Source: Streptomyces sp. TS71-3
GTDB taxonomy: Bacteria > Actinomycetota > Actinomycetes > Streptomycetales > Streptomycetaceae
Length of the DNA stretch: 64,000 nucleotides
Assembly (NCBI RefSeq): GCF_018327685.1
Contig: NZ_BNEL01000003.1
Span: forward strand, 434,001 to 498,000
Direction: 5' to 3'
In this document: piece by piece, positions 16,422 through 25,435 of the stretch
Layout: each line of letters opens with the position of its first letter
Numbering within the stretch: position 1 is the first letter of the stretch
Made by a program: the position numbers and the translations under genes
Notes under the pieces: generated by a model
Databases searched by the model: none
What the model saw: only the letters and a program-made list of their open reading frames with translations
What the model was told of the DNA's origin: nothing

Positions 16422-17797
16422 AGTTCCAGGCGCGCCCCGAACTCGCGCACCACCGGCTCGTCCCGGTACGGCTCCAGGCGTTCCTGGAGGTCCTCCAGGT
16501 ACTCCGTGCCCCGGTTGGAGCGGAGCGAGCCCAGCAGCTCGACGGCCTGGAGGCCGGTGTGGCAGGCCTGTTCCACCTCGCGCTGCTGCACCTGGGCGGT
16601 GGCCAGCAGCACGTATCCGATGGCGCGCCGCCTGGCACGGGACTCCGGCAGGCCCGCGAGCGCCTCCTGCGCGCGCTTGGCCGCGCCCTCGGCCTGCCCC
16701 AGGTCGCGGTGGCAGTGCGCGAGTTCGTCGGCGAGATAGGCCTCGTCGAAGTAGGTGATCCACACCGGGTCGTCGCCCGAGTCGGGCTTGCCGACCGCGC
16801 GTTCCATCGCCGCGACCGCCCGGGCCACCACCTCCTGTGTCTGGCGGGCGTCCCCGAGCAGGGCGTGGCCGCGGGCCTCGGCGGCGTGGAACATCGCCTC
16901 CGCACGCGGCGTGACCCGGCCCCGGGTGCCCTCCTGGGCGGCCCGCGCGAGCTGCGCGATCTCCCGCGGGTTGCCGAGCTGCGCGGCCAGGTGGCTCATC
17001 GACGCCGCCAGGACGTACCCGCCGTAGCCGCGGTCCCCCGCCGCCTGCGACAGGCGCAGGGCCTGGATGTAGTACCGCTGGGCGAGGCCCGGCTGGCCGG
17101 TGTCGACGGCCATGTACCCGGCCAGTTCGGTGAGGCGGGCCGCCGCCGCGAAGAGCTCGCGGCCCACCGCCTCCCGGTAGGAGCCGGCCAGCAGTCCGGA
17201 GACGACGCTGTTGAGGTAGTGGACGACGACGGGGCGGACCTGGCCGCTGCCGTACTGGTGGTCGAGGGCCACCAGCGAGTCCGTCATCGCGCGCAGCGCG
17301 GCGACGTCCGACAGGCCCACGCGGGGCCCCGCCGTCCGGGCCACCTGGGCGTCCGGGGTGGAGATCAGCCAGTCGCGGCTGGGCTCCACCAGCGCGGACG
17401 CCGCCACCGCCGAGCCGGTGAGGAAGTCCCGCCGGCCGACGTCGCTGCGCCACAGCTCGGAGACCTGCTCGATGGCGCCGAGCACGGTCGGCGAGAACAT
17501 CAGGCCGACGCCGGAGGCGAGGTTCTTGCCGTTGGCCATGCCGATCTCGTCGATCGTGACCGTGCGGCCCAGCTTGCGGCCGAGTGCCTCGGCGATGATG
17601 GCCGGGGCCCTGCCACGCGGCTGCTGGCCGCGTAGCCAGCGGGCCACGGATGTCTTGTCGTAGCGCAGATCGAGACCGTGCTCGGCCCCGCAGAGATTGA
17701 CCCTTCGGGCCAGTCCGGCGTTGGAGCACGAGGCTTCCTGGATGAGCGCCTGCAACCGTTCGTTCGGCTGCCGCGCGACGAGTGGCCGTGCGGCCAT
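16409..17797 (-). CDS. NsdA-like transcriptional regulator (HTH + TPR)
   Basis: 462 residues. The N-terminal part (ASCSNAGLARRVNLCGAEHG ... KTSVARWLRGQQPRGRAP, about 20-80) is a helix-turn-helix-like region, then RRDFLTGSAVAASALVEPSR. From about 170 come helical TPR-like repeats (LTELAGYMAVDTGQPGLAQR, LAAQLGNPREIAQLARAAQE, ADELAHCHRDLGQAEGAAKR). Proteins of this type, such as NsdA of S. coelicolor, repress differentiation or antibiotic production; the exact orthology is not settled from sequence alone. ATG 17797. The stop lies within a 27-bp tandem repeat. Confidence 0.78.
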   Translation of the reverse strand: MAARPLVARQPNERLQALIQEASCSNAGLARRVNLCGAEHGLDLRYDKTSVARWLRGQQPRGRAPAIIAEALGRKLGRTVTIDEIGMANGKNLASGVGLMFSPTVLGAIEQVSELWRSDVGRRDFLTGSAVAASALVEPSRDWLISTPDAQVARTAGPRVGLSDVAALRAMTDSLVALDHQYGSGQVRPVVVHYLNSVVSGLLAGSYREAVGRELFAAAARLTELAGYMAVDTGQPGLAQRYYIQALRLSQAAGDRGYGGYVLAASMSHLAAQLGNPREIAQLARAAQEGTRGRVTPRAEAMFHAAEARGHALLGDARQTQEVVARAVAAMERAVGKPDSGDDPVWITYFDEAYLADELAHCHRDLGQAEGAAKRAQEALAGLPESRARRRAIGYVLLATAQVQQREVEQACHTGLQAVELLGSLRSNRGTEYLEDLQERLEPYRDEPVVREFGARLELQAA

Positions 17798-18430
17798 GGC
17801 GTCGTACCCCCTGTGGCTACGGTGGTGCCTGCCCGTGCACCTGTCGGATGGTCCTGTGTCGTACGGATGCGTTCGCCTGGGCGCGGGCCGGGGACCCGTC
17901 CGGCGGCTCCCCTGCGAGGGCGCGCGCCTTCCGGCGCCGGCGGGGGCCTCTCCTGCTCAAGCTCGGGGCCCAGGGGCCCCTCACCGCTGATCGATGCCCA
18001 GCTAACAAAGGGTCAATGCGGGACATACAAGGAATGCCCGGTAAGAGATTTTTCGCACTGATGCCCGAGCCTGGTATAGCCTCAGCTCACCCGCGTCGCA
18101 CTGGCCGGGAGCCGCCCCCGTTCCCGCTCTCCGCCCCTTTCCTGGGCTACCCGGCGCCCGGTCGCACTGCTCGTGCGCGCCCCCGGGTGTGCATCCGTGC
18201 GCCCCGCGCAGGGGAAGGTGCTCCCTCCCGGGCGTCGACGCTCCCCCCTGTACGCGAACCCGGCGCGGCCGGAGCGGACGGCTCGCCTCGGCTCGGCTGA
18301 GCCGCGCTGGGCTCGACTCCGGACGAAAGCCCCTGGAAGACGGCGGTGCCGGACGAATCGGCCGCCGCACGAAACTGATCCAATTAAGTGATCACCAGGG
18401 CGTAACCCGGTGTGACAAAACGACGTTGGG
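17798..18430. other. Divergent intergenic region, regulator and prim-pol genes
   Basis: 633 bp without a credible gene. 17990-18080 and 18370-18425 are AT-richer. GGTATAGCCT near 18072 could be a -10 box on the plus strand; no matching -35 was fixed. Promoters of both divergent genes must lie here. Confidence 0.45.
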
Positions 18431-19447
18431 ATGGTTGTGGAAGAGACCATCGGAGTGACCTCAGCTATCCCCTCGGCCCGCGCCACCGTTTCCCCGGGCC
18501 GCGCCACCACCCCCGCGACACGCACCACCTCCCCCTCGGGCCGCACCGCGGACCCGTCGGCCCGCGCGGCCGGGGCGTCGGCCCGCACCGGCACGCTCTC
18601 GGCTCCCGCCGGCACCTCACCTGCCCGTACCGGCACCCCCTCGGGCGCTCCCGGCAGCGCCTTCCCCGGCCGGCCTTCCGGCTCCGCGGGCCAGGCGGAC
18701 GCCTTCGGCGGGGGCGTCGCGGACGGTTCCGCGCGCGCCGGCACCCCGGCGAGCGGTGGGCGGGGGCCGGCCGCGGGCGGGGCCCGCACGCGCCGTACGG
18801 ACCAGCGCAAGGCCCCCCGGACGGTGCAGCGGTACGAGAACGAGGTGCTGCTCGACGCCGCCGTGCGGTACGCGGAGGAGCGGCACTGGGAGGTCTTCCC
18901 CGGCGCATGGCTGGAGGTGGCCGCCGGGGAGCAGAAGTGCTCGTGCCGCGTGCCGGCGTGCGCCATGCCCGGTGCACACGCGCTGGGGGCGGACTGGCGC
19001 ACGGTGGCGACCGAGAGCGCGACGGCCGTCCGGCGGATGTGGGAGGAGCACCCCACGGCCGCCGTCCTGCTGCCCACGGGGCAGGCGTTCGACGTGCTCG
19101 ACGTGCCGGAGTCGGCGGGGTTCCTGGCACTGGCGCGGATGGAGCGGATGCAGGTGCCGGTGGGGCCGGTGACGCAGGTGCCCACGGGACGCATGCAGTT
19201 CTTCGTGCTGGCCGGGGGCGCGGCCAAGGTCCCCGGGCTGCTGCGGAAGCTCGGTTGGTCGCCTTCGGGGCTCGACCTGGCGGCACTGGGCGAGGGCGAC
19301 TACGTGGTGGCGCCGCCGACCCGGATCGGCGGGCGGGGGGTCGTGCAGTGGGCCAGGCGCCCCACCACCGCGAACCGCTGGCTGCCGGACGTGGCGGAGC
19401 TGGTGGCCGCGGTGGCGTACGCGTGCGGGCGGGAGGCGGCGGTGTAG
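18431..19447 (+). CDS. Bifunctional primase/polymerase (prim-pol) N-terminal domain protein
   Basis: 338 residues. Residues 1-115 are Ala/Thr/Gly/Pro-rich and probably disordered. Residues about 120-330 form a prim-pol-like domain: AVRYAEERHWEVFPG, CSCRVPACAMPGAHALGADW (a Cys-containing segment usual in this family), LLPTGQAFDVLDVPESAG (the DxD-like position) and a GDYVVAPPTRIGGRG strand. In phage and plasmid proteins this domain primes DNA synthesis. The stand-alone chromosomal Streptomyces proteins have no known role and lack a helicase partner here. The start used is ATG at 18431; GGAAGAG downstream suggests that the true start could be slightly different. Confidence 0.75.
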   Translation: MVVEETIGVTSAIPSARATVSPGRATTPATRTTSPSGRTADPSARAAGASARTGTLSAPAGTSPARTGTPSGAPGSAFPGRPSGSAGQADAFGGGVADGSARAGTPASGGRGPAAGGARTRRTDQRKAPRTVQRYENEVLLDAAVRYAEERHWEVFPGAWLEVAAGEQKCSCRVPACAMPGAHALGADWRTVATESATAVRRMWEEHPTAAVLLPTGQAFDVLDVPESAGFLALARMERMQVPVGPVTQVPTGRMQFFVLAGGAAKVPGLLRKLGWSPSGLDLAALGEGDYVVAPPTRIGGRGVVQWARRPTTANRWLPDVAELVAAVAYACGREAAV

Positions 19448-19690
19448 GGGCCGGCACGGGGAGCGTTCGAGCTCCAGGTCCTCCGGGCGGTCCAAGCGGC
19501 GGTGCCCGGGACGGCGGTTCGGAACGGCGGCCCGGGACGGGGGTTCGGAACGGCGGTTGGGGACAGCGGCCCGGGATGGCGGTCCGGGGGGGGCGGGCCG
19601 GGGCCCCGTTTTCAGGGGAGCGGGAGGGGAGATCCGGGGTAGCCGTAGGCTGCCAGCGAGGACCTGACACATCACGGGGAGGGCGGACCG
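19448..19690. other. Intergenic region with short GC-rich direct repeats
   Basis: 19500-19590 has repeats of GGCGGTTCGGAACGGCGG and GGCCCGGGA-type blocks. The ABC operon promoter should lie between 19600 and 19680; GGTAGCCGTAGGCTGCCAGC (19638-19657) contains TAGGCT, a good -10 box. Confidence 0.4.
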
Positions 19691-20644
19691 GTGAGCGGAA
19701 CAGAACCGGCAAAAGCCGTAGAGAGCATGGACGTAGAGAAAGCGGCCGCGGGCCGGGAGCCGGACGCGGAGGCGGGCCCAGAGACGGCGGCGGGCGGGAA
19801 GCCGGAGGCGGGCGCGCGCCCGGAGCAGGAGGCGACCGAGGCCGCGGGGGCGGGCGCGGGCGCGGCCGACGAGCCGGACGCGGCCGTGCGGATCCGTTCC
19901 CTGTGGAAACGCTTCGGCCAGCAGATCGCCGTGGCCGGCATCGATCTCACCTTCCCCGCCGGCCGCTTCATCGGCCTCGTCGGCCCCAACGGCGCCGGGA
20001 AGACCACCACCCTCTCCATGATCACCGGCCTGCTCCGCCCGGACCAGGGCACCGTGGAGGTCGTCGGCCGGGACGTCTGGCACGACCCGGTCGACGTCAA
20101 GTCCCGTATCGGCGTGCTCCCCGAGGGCCTGCGGATGTTCGAGCGGCTCTCCGGCCGCGAACTGCTCACCTACACGGGCCGCCTGCGCGGGATGCCCGCC
20201 GCGGAGGTCGACAAGCGCGCCACCCAGCTCCTGGACGTGCTGAGCCTGGCCGGCTCCCAGCACAAGCTGGTCGTCGACTACTCCACCGGCATGCGCAAGA
20301 AGATCGGCCTGGCCTGCGCGCTGCTGCACAACCCCGAAGTGCTCTTCCTGGACGAGCCGTTCGAGGGCGTCGACCCGGTCTCGGCGCAGACGATCCGCGG
20401 CGTGCTGGAGCGGTACACGGGCTCCGGCGCGACCGTCGTGTTCTCCAGCCATGTGATGGAGCTGGTGGAGTCGCTGTGCGACTGGGTCGCGGTGATGGCC
20501 GCGGGGCGGATCCGCGCGCAGGGCCCGCTCGCCGAGGTGCGCGGTGACGCGCCCTCCCTCCAGGCCGCGTTCCTGGAACTGGTCGGCGCCCGGGCCGGCG
20601 ACACCGGCTCCTCCCTCGACTGGCTGGGAGGTGGCGCGCGATGA
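19691..20644 (+). CDS. ABC transporter ATP-binding protein
   Basis: 317 residues. An acidic Ala-rich extension of about 65 residues precedes the ATPase. Walker A is GPNGAGKTTT, the signature is STGMRKK (in place of LSGGQ), Walker B is VLFLDEP, and the switch His is in SSHVMELVE. This is the export-type (DrrA/CcmA-like) subfamily. It powers the permease encoded just downstream; ATGA overlap means translational coupling. Substrate unknown. Confidence 0.93.
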   Translation: MSGTEPAKAVESMDVEKAAAGREPDAEAGPETAAGGKPEAGARPEQEATEAAGAGAGAADEPDAAVRIRSLWKRFGQQIAVAGIDLTFPAGRFIGLVGPNGAGKTTTLSMITGLLRPDQGTVEVVGRDVWHDPVDVKSRIGVLPEGLRMFERLSGRELLTYTGRLRGMPAAEVDKRATQLLDVLSLAGSQHKLVVDYSTGMRKKIGLACALLHNPEVLFLDEPFEGVDPVSAQTIRGVLERYTGSGATVVFSSHVMELVESLCDWVAVMAAGRIRAQGPLAEVRGDAPSLQAAFLELVGARAGDTGSSLDWLGGGAR

Positions 20645-22311
20645 GCGCCCCCGCGCGCGCCTCCGCATCCGTGTCCGCGGACGTCCTCACGCCGGGCGCG
20701 GCGCCGGCCGGCGCCCCCACCGGGCCGATCACGCCCGTGATGGTCCGCCTGAAGCTCTCGCTGCTCAGGAACGGTCTCAGGCAGTCGAGCACGCGCCGCG
20801 CGGCGTACATCGCCTCCGTCGTGGTCGTGCTGCTCTTCGCGGCCCTGCAGCTCCTGGGGCTCATCGCCCTGCGCGGCACCGCGCACGCGCCGACGGTGGC
20901 CGTGCTGCTGGTGGCCGTGCTCGCGCTCGGCTGGGCGGTGCTGCCGCTGTTCTTCCCGAGCGGCGACGAGACGCTCGACCCGACCCGTCTGGTGATGCTG
21001 CCACTGCACCCGCAGCCGCTGGTCAGAGCGCTGCTAGCCGCTTCCCTGGTGGGCATCGGACCGCTGTTCACGCTCTGCCTGGTGGTCGGGGCCTCGATCG
21101 CGACGGCCCACAGCGCGGCCGCGGTGGTCGTCGCGGTGCCCGCCGTCGCACTGGCCCTGCTGACCTGCGTGGCGCTGGCGCGCACGGTCGCCGCCGCCAA
21201 CATCAGGCTGCTGACCTCCCGCAGGGGCCGCGACCTCGCGGTGCTCAGCGGCCTGTTCATCGCCGTCGGCGCGCAGGTCGTGAACTTCAGCGCGCAGAAG
21301 CTCGGGACGGCCGGCCTCGGCAAGCTCGACCCGGTGGGCGACGTGGTCCGCTGGATCCCGCCCGCGTCGGCGCTGGGCGCGGTCGACTCGGTGAGCAGCG
21401 GCGCGTACCTCCGTGCGGGCGCCCAGCTGGTGCTGGCCGTGGCCGCGCTGGGGGTGCTGCTCTACCTGTGGCAGCGCAGCATGACCCAGCTGATGACCTC
21501 CCCGGACGGCTCCACCCTGGACGCCTCGGCGGACGGCGGCCGCCAGCGCGCGAGCCGTGGCTCGGGGCTGGCCCGGCTGCTGCCGGCGGGGCGCGTCGGC
21601 ATGGTGATGGAGCGCACCCTGCGCTACGTCTGGCGCGACCCGAAGACCAAGGCGGCCTGGGTGACGTCGCTGGCCGTCGGCCTGATCGTGCCCGTCTTCA
21701 ACGCCCTCCAGCAGTCCGGCTCGGTGTACCTCGCCTGCTTCGCCTCCGGCATGCTCGGCATCCAGATGTACAACCAGTTCGGGCAGGACGGCTCGGCGTT
21801 CTGGATGATCGCCATGACGGTGTCCTCGCCGCGGGACGCCCTGCTGGAGCTGCGCGGCCGGGCGGCGGCACTGGTCCTCATCACGGTGCCGCACGCGACG
21901 CTGGTGACGGTCATCACGACCGCGCTGGTGGGCGGCGGCTGGCAGAGGTTCCCCGAGGTGCTCGGGCTCTCCTACGCCCTGCTCGGCGCGCTGCTGGCCA
22001 CCGGCGCCTGGGCATCGGCCCGCTTCCCGTACTCGATCCCGCGCCAGGGCTACAAGAACGTCGCCCCCGGCCAGGGCGGGCTCGCGGGCATCTCCATCCT
22101 CGGCGGCATGGTGGCCTCGGCGGTGATCTGCGCGCCCCTGCTGGCCCTCACCATCTGGCTCCACATCGCCGACCACACCGGCATCACCTGGATCCTGCTC
22201 CCCCTCGGCGCCCTCTACGGCACGGCGGCCTCCGTCGTCGGCCTCCGCGCAGGCGCCCGGTGCATGACGCGCCGCCTACCGGAAATCCTGACGGCGGTCA
22301 CGGTCGGCTAA
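20641..22311 (+). CDS. ABC transporter permease
   Basis: 556 residues with about 12 hydrophobic segments (for example YIASVVVVLLFAALQLLGLI, AVLALGWAVLPLFF, AVICAPLLALTIWL). It is an ABC-2-like exporter membrane subunit that pairs with the preceding ATPase. Its start overlaps that gene by 4 nt. A hairpin terminator follows 8 nt after the stop. Confidence 0.85.
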   Translation: MSAPARASASVSADVLTPGAAPAGAPTGPITPVMVRLKLSLLRNGLRQSSTRRAAYIASVVVVLLFAALQLLGLIALRGTAHAPTVAVLLVAVLALGWAVLPLFFPSGDETLDPTRLVMLPLHPQPLVRALLAASLVGIGPLFTLCLVVGASIATAHSAAAVVVAVPAVALALLTCVALARTVAAANIRLLTSRRGRDLAVLSGLFIAVGAQVVNFSAQKLGTAGLGKLDPVGDVVRWIPPASALGAVDSVSSGAYLRAGAQLVLAVAALGVLLYLWQRSMTQLMTSPDGSTLDASADGGRQRASRGSGLARLLPAGRVGMVMERTLRYVWRDPKTKAAWVTSLAVGLIVPVFNALQQSGSVYLACFASGMLGIQMYNQFGQDGSAFWMIAMTVSSPRDALLELRGRAAALVLITVPHATLVTVITTALVGGGWQRFPEVLGLSYALLGALLATGAWASARFPYSIPRQGYKNVAPGQGGLAGISILGGMVASAVICAPLLALTIWLHIADHTGITWILLPLGALYGTAASVVGLRAGARCMTRRLPEILTAVTVG

Positions 22312-22318
22312 GCGGCAC

Positions 22319-22354
22319 GGGGTGCCGGACAGCCGACATACTGCCCGGCACCCC
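22319..22354 (+). terminator. Hairpin terminator of the ABC operon
   Basis: GGGGTGCCGG (22319-22328) pairs with CCGGCACCCC (22345-22354) across a 16-nt loop, directly after the permease stop at 22311. No U-tract follows. Confidence 0.6.
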
Positions 22355-22369
22355 GCCAGCAGCAACCCG

Positions 22370-22660
22370 TCCGCGGCCACCACGTGGGGCCTCCCGGACG
22401 ATCATCATGGATTGCCTGACGGCCGGCACCGACTGCTCGTCCGGGTCCCACTGCGGACTCCCTGTTCGCAGGCCCCACGGACTGCTCGTCCGCAGGCACC
22501 ACAGACGCCTGTCCTCGGCCACCACAGACTGCTCGTCCACAGCCACCACAAACGCCAGTCCGCGCGGGCACCACGGACTCCTCGTCCACGGCCACCACGG
22601 ACTCCTCGTCCGCAAGCACCGCCAACAGCCGGTCAACGGCCACCATTACCAGCCCGTCCG
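22370..22660. repeat. Imperfect tandem repeats between convergent genes
   Basis: About ten units of 20-30 bp around GCCACCACGGACTCCTCGTC, with variable spacing. They give spurious ORFs on the minus strand with DEQSVV-like peptides; no real gene is supported. Confidence 0.75.
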
Positions 22661-22693
22661 GCGCTTGAGGACGAGCCCGCAGGGTGAAAAGGG

Positions 22694-22717
22694 GGCCTGG
22701 GGGAACACCCCCAGGCC
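22694..22717. terminator. Bidirectional-type hairpin before the hydrolase stop
   Basis: GGCCTGGGGG (22694-22703) and CCCCCAGGCC (22708-22717) form a perfect 10-bp stem with AACA loop, 22 bp beyond the stop of the minus-strand hydrolase. It is preceded by GAAAAG on the plus strand. Confidence 0.65.
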
Positions 22718-22738
22718 GGTACCGGGGGCAACCCCGGA

Positions 22739-23599
22739 TCAGAGAGCCAGTGCCCCGTCGAGGAACGGCTGCACCACGGCCCGCCACGCCTCCGGCTGGT
22801 CATAGTGGACGAGATGCCCGGCATCGGCCACCTCCGCGTACTGACCCCGCGGAAGCACCCGCACCATCTCCTGGGCCTCCGCACGCCCGAGATCCCCGTC
22901 CAGCGCGCGGACGACGAGGGTGGGGCACTGCACCTGGGCCAGCTCCTCCCAGTGCGCGTCGTAGACCCACGTCGCCCGGGTCTCGAGCATCTGCCGGGGG
23001 TCGAAGACCGGACGCCAGCCGTCGGCGCCCTCGGTCATCACCTCGGCGTAGAAGGCGCCGCGCGCCTGGCTGGGGTGCTCCGCCCAGGGGTCGTCCTCGC
23101 CGAACCACTTGCGTACGTCGGCGAGCGTCGCGAACGGCACCGGCCAGGATCTGAACCAGTCCTCGTACTCGCGCTGGGAGGCGACCCCGAGCGCGGACGC
23201 GCGCATGTCGCAGATGACGAGGCCGCGCACCAGGTCGGGGCGGCGGGCGGCGAGCTGCCACGCGGTCAGGGCACCCATCGAGTGGCCGATGAGCACGGCG
23301 GGGGCGAGGCCGAGCTGGACGATGGCCGCCTCGGCGTCCGCGATGAAGGCCTCGCGGTCGTAGGGGCCGGATGCGGGCTTGGCGCTGTGGCCGTGCCCGC
23401 GCTGGTCGAGTGCGACCGCGCGGTGCCGCTCGGAGAGCCAGCGTGCCGCGCCCGCCCAGTGCGAGGCGCGTCCCATCAGGCCGTGCAGCAACAGCACGCC
23501 GGACTGGCGCGCGCCCTCACCGCCCTTCGGCGGATCGGCGAACTCCCAGGCGGCGAGGCGGAGGCCCCCCGCACCCGTCACCTCGATGCGCCGCGCCAT
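22739..23599 (-). CDS. Alpha/beta hydrolase
   Basis: 286 residues. LLLHGLMGRASHW is the oxyanion-hole strand. The nucleophile elbow is LIGHSMGAL (Ser about residue 110). DGDLGRAEAQ carries a late acid, and VADAGHLVHYDQP the catalytic His. It is a cytosolic esterase or hydrolase of unknown substrate. ATG 23599 (MARRIEVTGAGG) is chosen: AGGGGG lies upstream at proper distance, and the upstream extension to 23689 looks non-protein-like. Confidence 0.88.
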   Translation of the reverse strand: MARRIEVTGAGGLRLAAWEFADPPKGGEGARQSGVLLLHGLMGRASHWAGAARWLSERHRAVALDQRGHGHSAKPASGPYDREAFIADAEAAIVQLGLAPAVLIGHSMGALTAWQLAARRPDLVRGLVICDMRASALGVASQREYEDWFRSWPVPFATLADVRKWFGEDDPWAEHPSQARGAFYAEVMTEGADGWRPVFDPRQMLETRATWVYDAHWEELAQVQCPTLVVRALDGDLGRAEAQEMVRVLPRGQYAEVADAGHLVHYDQPEAWRAVVQPFLDGALAL

Positions 23600-23636
23600 G
23601 TATGGACACCCCCTGCGTCTTCGGCTGGCCTGACCT

Positions 23637-23676
23637 GGTACGTGCGGTTCGTCACCCGGTACGTGCGATTCGTCCC
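23637..23676. promoter_or_regulatory. Two direct repeats of 21-bp period upstream of the hydrolase
   Basis: GGTACGTGCGGTTCGTC (23637-) and GGTACGTGCGATTCGTC (23658-) are 21 bp apart, two helical turns, 38 bp upstream of the hydrolase start. This suggests a repressor or activator site. Confidence 0.4.
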
Positions 23677-24245
23677 AGAGCACCTGCACGCTATCGAACC
23701 CATATTCGAGAATGCTGATTCCGGTGCCAACACCGCTCGTTCGAGTGACCGGACGCGGGGATTGATCGTCGCGGTCCCGGGGAGATCTTCAGCGGGAGGC
23801 GGACCGCTCGGGGACATCGGTCCGAGGGGAGTGACCTTGAGAGCTCGGGGCTCCGGGTCACCGCAGGGGAGGACGGGTCCCGGCGCCGCCCGGCGCCGGG
23901 ACCTCTGCTCTGCCCGCGCCGGCGCGAGACTCGCGCACGCGCGCGGCGCACATCCGCACGCCACATCGCACTGCCCCCTCTCCCGGCCGAGTGTCCGGCC
24001 CGGCAGCGGAGCCGCCGAGCCCGGTGCCGGGCCCGCAACAGGTCATGGAAAAGCCGAGGACAGCCCCTCGCAGGTCATATGCCTCTGGGCACAGCCTCGC
24101 ACGCAAAGCGTCCGGGCGCTGCCGTTCCGCACACAGAATCCGGTTAATTTTGCATCCCGGCGCGCGACGACCTCAACACAACCTCCCCTGATGCCACATA
24201 ACTTGACATCCAGGAGCGGCAGGCGCACGCCGGCGCGACGGTGTC
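23677..24245. other. Intergenic region downstream of dmdR1, no gene seen
   Basis: 570 bp. 23690-23730 is AT-richer and may hold the hydrolase promoter. The rest is GC-rich. No ORF with a ribosome-binding site and credible composition, and no iron-box-like sequence, was found. Confidence 0.4.
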
Positions 24246-24938
24246 TCAGCGCTTTGCCACGAAGACGTGGGAAGCGGTGTCGGAGCCCAGCTCGGCGGCC
24301 TCCCCGCCGCTGCCCACGAGCACCCCGGCCGGCGACTGAGTGACGCTCACCACCGAACCCGGCTGCACTCCGGCGCGGCGCAATGTATACATCAGCTGCG
24401 CATCGGTCTGGATCGGCTCGCCGATGCGGCGCACCACGACCGTCTTGCCGTCGAGGCCGGGGTCGAGGTCGGCCAGCGAGACCATGCCCTCGTCGAGGAA
24501 CGGGTCGGGCTGCTCCGGCTGGCCGAGCTCGTCGAGGCCGGGGATGGGGTTGCCGTAAGGCGACTCCGAGGGGTGCCGCAGCAGCTCCATGACGCGGCGC
24601 TCCACGGCCTCGCTCATCACGTGCTCCCACCGGCAGGCCTCCGCGTGCACCTGCTCCCACTCCAGGCCGATCACGTCGACGAGGAGGCACTCGGCGAGGC
24701 GGTGCTTGCGCATCACGCGGGTCGCGAGCCGGCGGCCCTCCTCGGTCAGCTCCAGGTGGCGGTCGGTGGCGACGCCCACCAGGCCGTCCCGCTCCATGCG
24801 GGCGACGGTCTGGCTGACCGTGGGGCCGCTCTGGTCCAGCCGCTCGGCGATCCGGGCCCGCATGGGAACCACACCTTCCTCTTCCAGCTCGAGGATGGTG
24901 CGGAGATACATCTCCGTGGTGTCGATCAGTCCGGACAT
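24246..24938 (-). CDS. dmdR1: Iron-dependent repressor, DtxR/IdeR family
   Basis: 230 residues. The winged helix is at 1-60 (DTTEMYLRTILELEEEGV, SGPTVSQTVARMERDGLV). Metal-binding/dimerisation residues lie at about 76-106: VMRKHRLAECLL (His, Glu) and VHAEACRWEHVMSEAVERRV (His, Cys, Glu, His), as in DtxR. A C-terminal SH3-like FeoA domain (about 150-230) follows a Pro/Gly linker. It binds Fe(II) and represses siderophore and iron-uptake genes. Its position beside a divergent SIS-domain gene matches the dmdR1 locus of S. coelicolor as I remember it. A promoter is visible at 25012-25040. A long antiparallel frame overlaps the gene. Confidence 0.93.
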   Translation of the reverse strand: MSGLIDTTEMYLRTILELEEEGVVPMRARIAERLDQSGPTVSQTVARMERDGLVGVATDRHLELTEEGRRLATRVMRKHRLAECLLVDVIGLEWEQVHAEACRWEHVMSEAVERRVMELLRHPSESPYGNPIPGLDELGQPEQPDPFLDEGMVSLADLDPGLDGKTVVVRRIGEPIQTDAQLMYTLRRAGVQPGSVVSVTQSPAGVLVGSGGEAAELGSDTASHVFVAKR

Positions 24939-25037
24939 TTACGTGCCCCTCGCTTGGCTGTGCTGGCTCTGCTTCCGCTCCGGCGGCGATCGCCGCGGCG
25001 CGCATGGCCCTCACATAATTCTGACGCATTCCGCTGA
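24267..25037 (+). other. Long open frame antisense to dmdR1 (adm-like candidate)
   Basis: A 256-codon frame runs antiparallel across almost the whole of dmdR1. Long antisense frames are common at this GC content. However, an antisense gene to dmdR1 named adm, with effects on siderophore and antibiotic production, has been described in S. coelicolor, so this copy deserves a comparison. A second antisense frame, 24589-25161, is also open. I see no clear ribosome-binding site. Confidence 0.25.
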
Positions 25038-25040
25038 CAA
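25012..25040 (-). promoter_or_regulatory. Promoter of dmdR1
   Basis: On the minus strand TTGTCA (25040-25035) and TATGTG (25017-25012) are 17 bp apart, matching the HrdB-type -35 and -10. The start would be near 25005, giving a leader of about 67 nt to the ATG at 24938. GAGGGG precedes the ATG. Confidence 0.6.
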
Positions 25041-25435
25041 CCGAGCCCGCCGGAAATGCGCACCGCTTGCGGGGGCGGGCGGCACACCCCGGCGACCGCC
25101 GGGCAGCGCCCGGGCCCGCGGCGAACCGGTTGACAGCGCACTGGTCCAGACCGCACCGTGATCCGCGGCACAGCCACGGGATGCGCCCCGGGGCGCGGAC
25201 ATGCACACGGGACCGCTCGCGGGCCCCGCACCCGGACCGACCCGGGTGCAAAGGAGTGTGCCAGGGGATCGAGGCACGTGGCCAGGGAGCGTCGCGCGCG
25301 AACCGCCCTCCGGGCGCACCGCCGCACCCCCGGCTCGGCGCGGCATCCCGCACGGGGACGCGCGCGCCCGCCCGCGTCCGGTTACGGCAGGGCCGCGGGG
25401 ACCAGCCCGCGGCCGGTTACGAGAGGACTCCCCGG
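25041..25435. other. Divergent region between dmdR1 and the SIS gene
   Basis: 395 bp of very GC-rich DNA. The SIS promoter is not identified. GAGAGGA (25421-25427) is the ribosome-binding site of the SIS gene. No iron-box-like palindrome was seen. Confidence 0.4.

Noticed and set aside
16234..16905. Minus-strand frame with VRRPVRTG repeats
   Set aside because: It is the 27-bp minisatellite read in a wrong frame of the HTH/TPR gene.
22298..22787. Minus-strand frames over the 22.4-22.7 kb region
   Set aside because: Their repeated peptides only reflect the intergenic tandem repeats; no ribosome-binding site or family.
24939..25435. An iron box controlling the SIS gene
   Set aside because: No sequence close to the TTAGGTTAGGCT-type palindrome was found in this gap.
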